Positions 60,431 through 64,000 of a DNA stretch of 64,000 nucleotides are shown here, one piece after another (the stretch's first letter is position 1; the number at the start of each line of letters is the position of its first letter). The position numbers and the translations under genes are program-made. The stretch comes from Candidatus Nitrotoga sp. MKT (lineage in GTDB: Bacteria > Pseudomonadota > Gammaproteobacteria > Burkholderiales > Gallionellaceae). The stretch spans positions 124,001 to 188,000 of the forward strand of contig QFXH01000006.1 in the NCBI GenBank assembly GCA_003402345.1, in the 5' to 3' direction. Below the pieces are notes generated by a model. The model searched no databases and was not told the origin of the DNA. It worked only from the letters and a program-made list of their open reading frames with translations.

Positions 60431-60756
60431 CCAAATTTGAAATACTGCTCACCGGGGGTGCGGAACAGGACTTGAAGGCCATTCACGATTACATCTCCGA
60501 GTTCAACTGTGTGGCCAATGCCAACTACGTGTTGGATGAGTTGATGGAGGTTGTGGAAAGCCTATTGAACTTCCCGGAGCGCGACAGCTATCCGAAGGAA
60601 CTGGTCGGCCTCGGCATCAAAGAATACCGCCAGACTTTCTTCAAACCGTACCGTGTGATCTACCGTGTCACAGGCAGCCAAGCCATCATCTACCTGATTG
60701 CTGGCAGGCGCCGTGATATGCAATCAGTGTTGGCGAGAAGGCTGCTTGACACATAG
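60382..60756 (+). CDS. RelE/ParE-family toxin, N-terminus uncertain
   Basis: AKFEILLTGGAEQDLKAIHDYISEF...LVGLGIKEYRQTFFKPYRVIYRVTGSQAIIYLIAGRRRDMQSVLARRLL; the family-like part begins near 60432. Confidence 0.8.
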   Translation: MGSLLGSSFRHPASAPAKFEILLTGGAEQDLKAIHDYISEFNCVANANYVLDELMEVVESLLNFPERDSYPKELVGLGIKEYRQTFFKPYRVIYRVTGSQAIIYLIAGRRRDMQSVLARRLLDT

Positions 60757-60856
60757 ACTATCCGCCCGCTCTGGCTACAATCCGCAAGGCTTTGAACCAG
60801 TGCTCACCAGTCCGGCGAGCCGATTTTTCAATTGACAACCATACGCCACCAATAAC

Positions 60857-60890
60857 AAAACCCCAACCGTTCTCGATTGGGGTTTTTCTT
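60857..60890 (+). terminator. Rho-independent terminator
   Basis: AAACCCCAA-CCGTTCTCGA-TTGGGGTTTTTCTT. Confidence 0.75.
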
Positions 60891-60955
60891 GCCTGATCGC
60901 GCCAGTCCTCGCGTACTCGTGCGGGTTCCTGCGAATGCCTGCGAACAGAACCTCA

Positions 60956-61092
60956 GTCCCTGTTCCTGGATCATGCGCACCACTTCCAATTTGAAACTGG
61001 GGTCGTATTTTTTCGTTGCTTTGTCATTTAATACTCCTCTGATGGTGGATTTTCGACCTATCGAGGTGTCCGTATAAATTAGACCATTACAG
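60956..61092 (-). mobile_element. IS3-family relic: OrfA N-terminus plus probable terminal repeat
   Basis: Minus-strand MTKQRKKYDPSFKLEVVRMIQEQG (61027->60956); TGGTCTAATTTATACGGACACC upstream looks like an IS end; no intact transposase. Confidence 0.55.
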
Positions 61093-61501
61093 GCCTGAAA
61101 AAAAGTATCAACAAAATCACAAAATGGAAAAATAATTAAGACTGCTAATAATATTGTGGATTTTTTTGGATGCTGCTACAGTCCATGTTGGATATTGAAG
61201 CTTCGGGTTGAAGCAAACCCACCCCACCCTTCTTAATACCAAGCCCCCACCCACCATTGGAGCCTCTGCCATGACCTATCGCTACCCATGATGCAACTTG
61301 GATCCCTTGGTACAACACAACCATGCCGACATACTACGCTTGGCCGCCGGTTGCGCTTAACCGCAACTATTATCGGTGGAAGCTCACTTGCACTGGAGCA
61401 GGCGGCACGGTGACAACGAATTTTATTGCCCATGTGTATTAACTGATTGCATCGTGCGGTTTTTCCTTCACTTTCCCCCAATTGATATCCGGAGGCGGTA
61501 T

Positions 61502-62758
61502 ATGTCCCCCATTAAATTCAGCATGGCCCTGGTTGGGCTTGTGGCGTGTTTTTTTAATTCCCTGCCTGTAGCAACGGCAGCTTCATTTGATAAGTACCTG
61601 ATTGCGCCGCTTGGAACAATTTCCGTGCCTGGGGCGTTCACCCCTTTCTTGGTGAAGGCGTCTGATTCCAGTAATACCGAGTATTTGAACCTTCATTACG
61701 AAAATCATCTTGACCTACCTCGCGTGGAATTATCGTCCGACGCACGCATTTCAGGAAAAATAGTAGGGCAGTTTTTTACGCTTTCTGCCAGAAGCTCCGT
61801 TAATAAAGTAATAAGATGGGAGCCATTTGTTGTGCCAAATGATACGACGCGTGATCCCCGTGTGGACGTCTACTTAACCCGGGCGAAAAGTGTAAATGGA
61901 GCCGGTGAGGTAACCTTAATGACGGACGAAGAGCAGGGTATGGATAGGGATGGCAATGTAATCTTGGAGACGGCCACCGTTCCCTACTGCGATATGTCAC
62001 TCTGTTTCCCAACGCAAAAAGTGTTCACCGCCTTGCGGGGCCAGCCGCAACGAATGACCACTCTAAATGGCAACCAGATCGAGGTGGTGCCCGTTAAGAT
62101 TCGGCTGGATAGCACGCCATGGGCGACCTATTATTTTGGTTATGGCGTGGGTCTGATTGCCGCTGAGGCGTTCAGTACACAACTTTACGCGCCGTCTTTT
62201 TCCCCGGTATCCCTGCCTCCGCCCAAGGCCGATGGAACGGTGGTCGAGTACGTCAATACGCTGGATTTTCCAAACGCGCCGGGCGGGCATTATTTCTATG
62301 CGTCTGGTTCCGCCGAGCAGGCCACGGTTGACGCCGGCGGTGCCGGAAAGTTCGTGCGCACCGGACGCACCTTCGCTTCGGGTGGTTTTGTGCCGGTATG
62401 CCGCTTTTACGGCAGTATGTCGCCTGGGCCGAATTCACATTTCTTTACCGCATCAGCAAGTGAGTGTGAAGGACTCAAGGCCATGCAGGTAACCCCAACG
62501 CCAGCCAGTACGCAGCAGTGGAATTTTGAGGGCAATGGTTTTTATAGCGTCACGCCCATTGCAGATACACAAGGGCAGATGCAGTGCATGGCCGGAACCC
62601 AGCCGGTCTACCGCGCTTACAACAATGCTTACCCGAAAAGCGGCGGCAAGAACCCGTGGGATTCCAACCACCGCTATTCCACGCTGAGCGCCGACATCGA
62701 TGAAATGATTTCCAAAGGCTGGACTTCTGAGGGTATCGTTCTTTGTGCGCCGATATAG
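61502..62758 (+). CDS. secreted protein with C-terminal DUF5648-like repeats
   Basis: Signal peptide MSPIKFSMALVGLVACFFNSLPVATAA; VCRFYGSMSPGPNSHFFTASASECEGLKA...WNFEGNGFY...VYRAYNNAY; RBS-like GGAGGCGGT before ATG. Confidence 0.8.
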   Translation: MSPIKFSMALVGLVACFFNSLPVATAASFDKYLIAPLGTISVPGAFTPFLVKASDSSNTEYLNLHYENHLDLPRVELSSDARISGKIVGQFFTLSARSSVNKVIRWEPFVVPNDTTRDPRVDVYLTRAKSVNGAGEVTLMTDEEQGMDRDGNVILETATVPYCDMSLCFPTQKVFTALRGQPQRMTTLNGNQIEVVPVKIRLDSTPWATYYFGYGVGLIAAEAFSTQLYAPSFSPVSLPPPKADGTVVEYVNTLDFPNAPGGHYFYASGSAEQATVDAGGAGKFVRTGRTFASGGFVPVCRFYGSMSPGPNSHFFTASASECEGLKAMQVTPTPASTQQWNFEGNGFYSVTPIADTQGQMQCMAGTQPVYRAYNNAYPKSGGKNPWDSNHRYSTLSADIDEMISKGWTSEGIVLCAPI

Positions 62759-62783
62759 CCAGCATAGCCCGGAGGGAGTGTAC

Positions 62784-62876
62784 TTATTGATCCGGTACGG
62801 TGAAGCATTAATTCTCTTCGGGCTGGGCTTGCCGAAAGGCGAACGGACTTCAAACATAATTTGGCCGTATCAATAT
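62784..62876. repeat. MITE-like intergenic repeat, copy B
   Basis: TTATTGATCCGGTACGGTGAAGCATTAA...GGCGAACGGACTTCAAACATAATTTGGCCGTATCAATA aligns with 3655-3771. Confidence 0.7.
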
Positions 62877-62902
62877 TAATCCGACACGAATTGAACTTGA
62901 CT

Positions 62903-62970
62903 GCCGTTCGTGCTGAACTTGTCGAAGCATAAAAAGCCATTCACATTTCGACAGGCTCAATGCGAACGGC
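62903..62970. repeat. imperfect long inverted repeat (GCTTGTCGAA/TTCGACAGGCTCA type)
   Basis: GCCGTTCGTGCTGAACTTGTCGAA ... TTCGACAGGCTCAATGCGAACGGC. Confidence 0.75.
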
Positions 62971-63003
62971 TTCTTGGATAAACTGTGCCGGATGAATAAT
63001 AGG

Positions 63004-64000
63004 CTAACGTTTGAAAGGATTGCTGTCGTTTAGCTCATCCACATACTGGATAATGTTTCCTGTTTCACGCTTTAAGAAATCTTCCACTACCCGTGAGAAT
63101 TGCGGATGCGCCAGCCAATGCGCCGACCATGTTGTGACCGGCAGAAATCCTCTAGCTAGTTTATGCTCTCCTTGGGCACCGCCTTCAAAAGTGGCGATTT
63201 CATGTTCAATGCAAAATTCAATGGCTTGGTAGTAGCAAGTTTCAAAGTGCAGACCAGGATGATATTCCAGCGCACCCCATGAGCGCCCGTAAAGAACATC
63301 ACGATTGAATAAGTTGAGTGCGCTGGCAATCTGCTTTCCGCTGCGCGATGCGATGATCAACAGAATGTTTTCAGGCATGGCTGCGCCGATGCGTTTGAAA
63401 AAATTCAGATTCAATGATGGCGGGGAGTTGTACTGACTATGGGTGTACGTATAGCACTGGAAGAAAAAATCCCACTGTGCTTCAGAGATACTTTCTCCGC
63501 GAATGCGTTCGAAGCTAATGCCGACTTCTTTCACTTTGCGCCGCTCATGTTTAATTTTTTTGCGCTTATCTTGACGCAGGCTGGACAGATAAGCATCAAA
63601 ATCGGCGTACCCAGGATTTTGCCAGTGAAATTGCACTCCACGACGCAACATCATTCCTTCCTGTTGCATTTCCAGTGCCTGATTTTCGTCGGGGAATAGA
63701 CAATGCAAGGAGGATACGCCTGACTCCTGCGCCATTTTCAGAGCGGAACAAATGAGCTGTGTCCGCACTTCGGGGGTTATCGCCAGAAGCCTTACCCCGG
63801 TAATAGGCGTAAAAGGTATGGCACACAATAATTTTGGGTAATAGTTCAGCCCATGTTGCTGATAAGCCTCGGCCCATGCCCAATCAAAAACAAATTCGCC
63901 AAAGGAATGGTGTTTGCGATAAATCGGCATGGCGCCAACAAGAAGGCTGTTTTGCCAAACCGTGAGAAATTGCGCCTCCCAGCCGGTACGCGGGGTGGTA
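63004..64000 (-). CDS. FemAB-like / DUF482-type acyltransferase, 5' end beyond the window
   Basis: Frame remains open to the window end (TPRTGWEAQFLTVWQNSLLVGAMPIYRKHHSFGEFVFDWAWAEAYQQHGLNYYPKLLCAIPFTPITGVRLL). Confidence 0.85.
   Translation of the reverse strand, partial: TTPRTGWEAQFLTVWQNSLLVGAMPIYRKHHSFGEFVFDWAWAEAYQQHGLNYYPKLLCAIPFTPITGVRLLAITPEVRTQLICSALKMAQESGVSSLHCLFPDENQALEMQQEGMMLRRGVQFHWQNPGYADFDAYLSSLRQDKRKKIKHERRKVKEVGISFERIRGESISEAQWDFFFQCYTYTHSQYNSPPSLNLNFFKRIGAAMPENILLIIASRSGKQIASALNLFNRDVLYGRSWGALEYHPGLHFETCYYQAIEFCIEHEIATFEGGAQGEHKLARGFLPVTTWSAHWLAHPQFSRVVEDFLKRETGNIIQYVDELNDSNPFKR

Noticed and set aside
1-64000. CRISPR arrays
   Set aside because: No regularly spaced direct repeats of about 25-40 nt were seen on either strand, and no Cas proteins.

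Overview
Betaproteobacterial-looking chromosomal window (Gallionella/Nitrosomonadales-like by general feel; not provable here). The left backbone carries a YqhA/UPF0114 protein (cut by the window edge), an MscS channel, a VF530-family protein, a pseudouridine synthase, a YgjP-like metallopeptidase, an FMN reductase, a dienelactone hydrolase, a 1158-aa multidomain glycosyltransferase, minCDE, a DinG-type helicase and ssrA (tmRNA). A tyrosine integrase lies directly downstream of ssrA. The 3' end of ssrA is repeated as a 26-bp perfect direct repeat 27.2 kb away (13707-13732 and 40925-40950), defining a genomic island at about 13.73-40.95 kb. The island holds: (i) a tightly packed seven-gene minus-strand operon (28425->15200) of SNF2-type helicase, AIPR protein, a 58-aa ORF missing from the supplied track, a zinc-hook ABC/AAA ATPase with a possible HEPN-like C-terminus, a type III Mod methylase, a type III Res subunit and a DUF262/HNH protein, which is the best candidate for an undescribed composite defence system; (ii) an AlpA/CHC2/DUF927 satellite-like replication module; (iii) a compact minus-strand operon with a Sir2-family protein, a polyvalent-protein-like protein and a gene interrupted by an in-frame amber codon. 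Just right of the island is a second type III RM locus with a toxin-antitoxin pair between mod and res. The right backbone is rich in two-component and c-di-GMP signalling genes, then a decayed patch with a frameshifted JetD-like (Wadjet) fragment, a ParE-like toxin and an IS3-type relic, and ends with a FemAB-like gene cut by the window edge. No CRISPR array or tRNA gene was seen. All family calls come from reading the translations; no searches were run.
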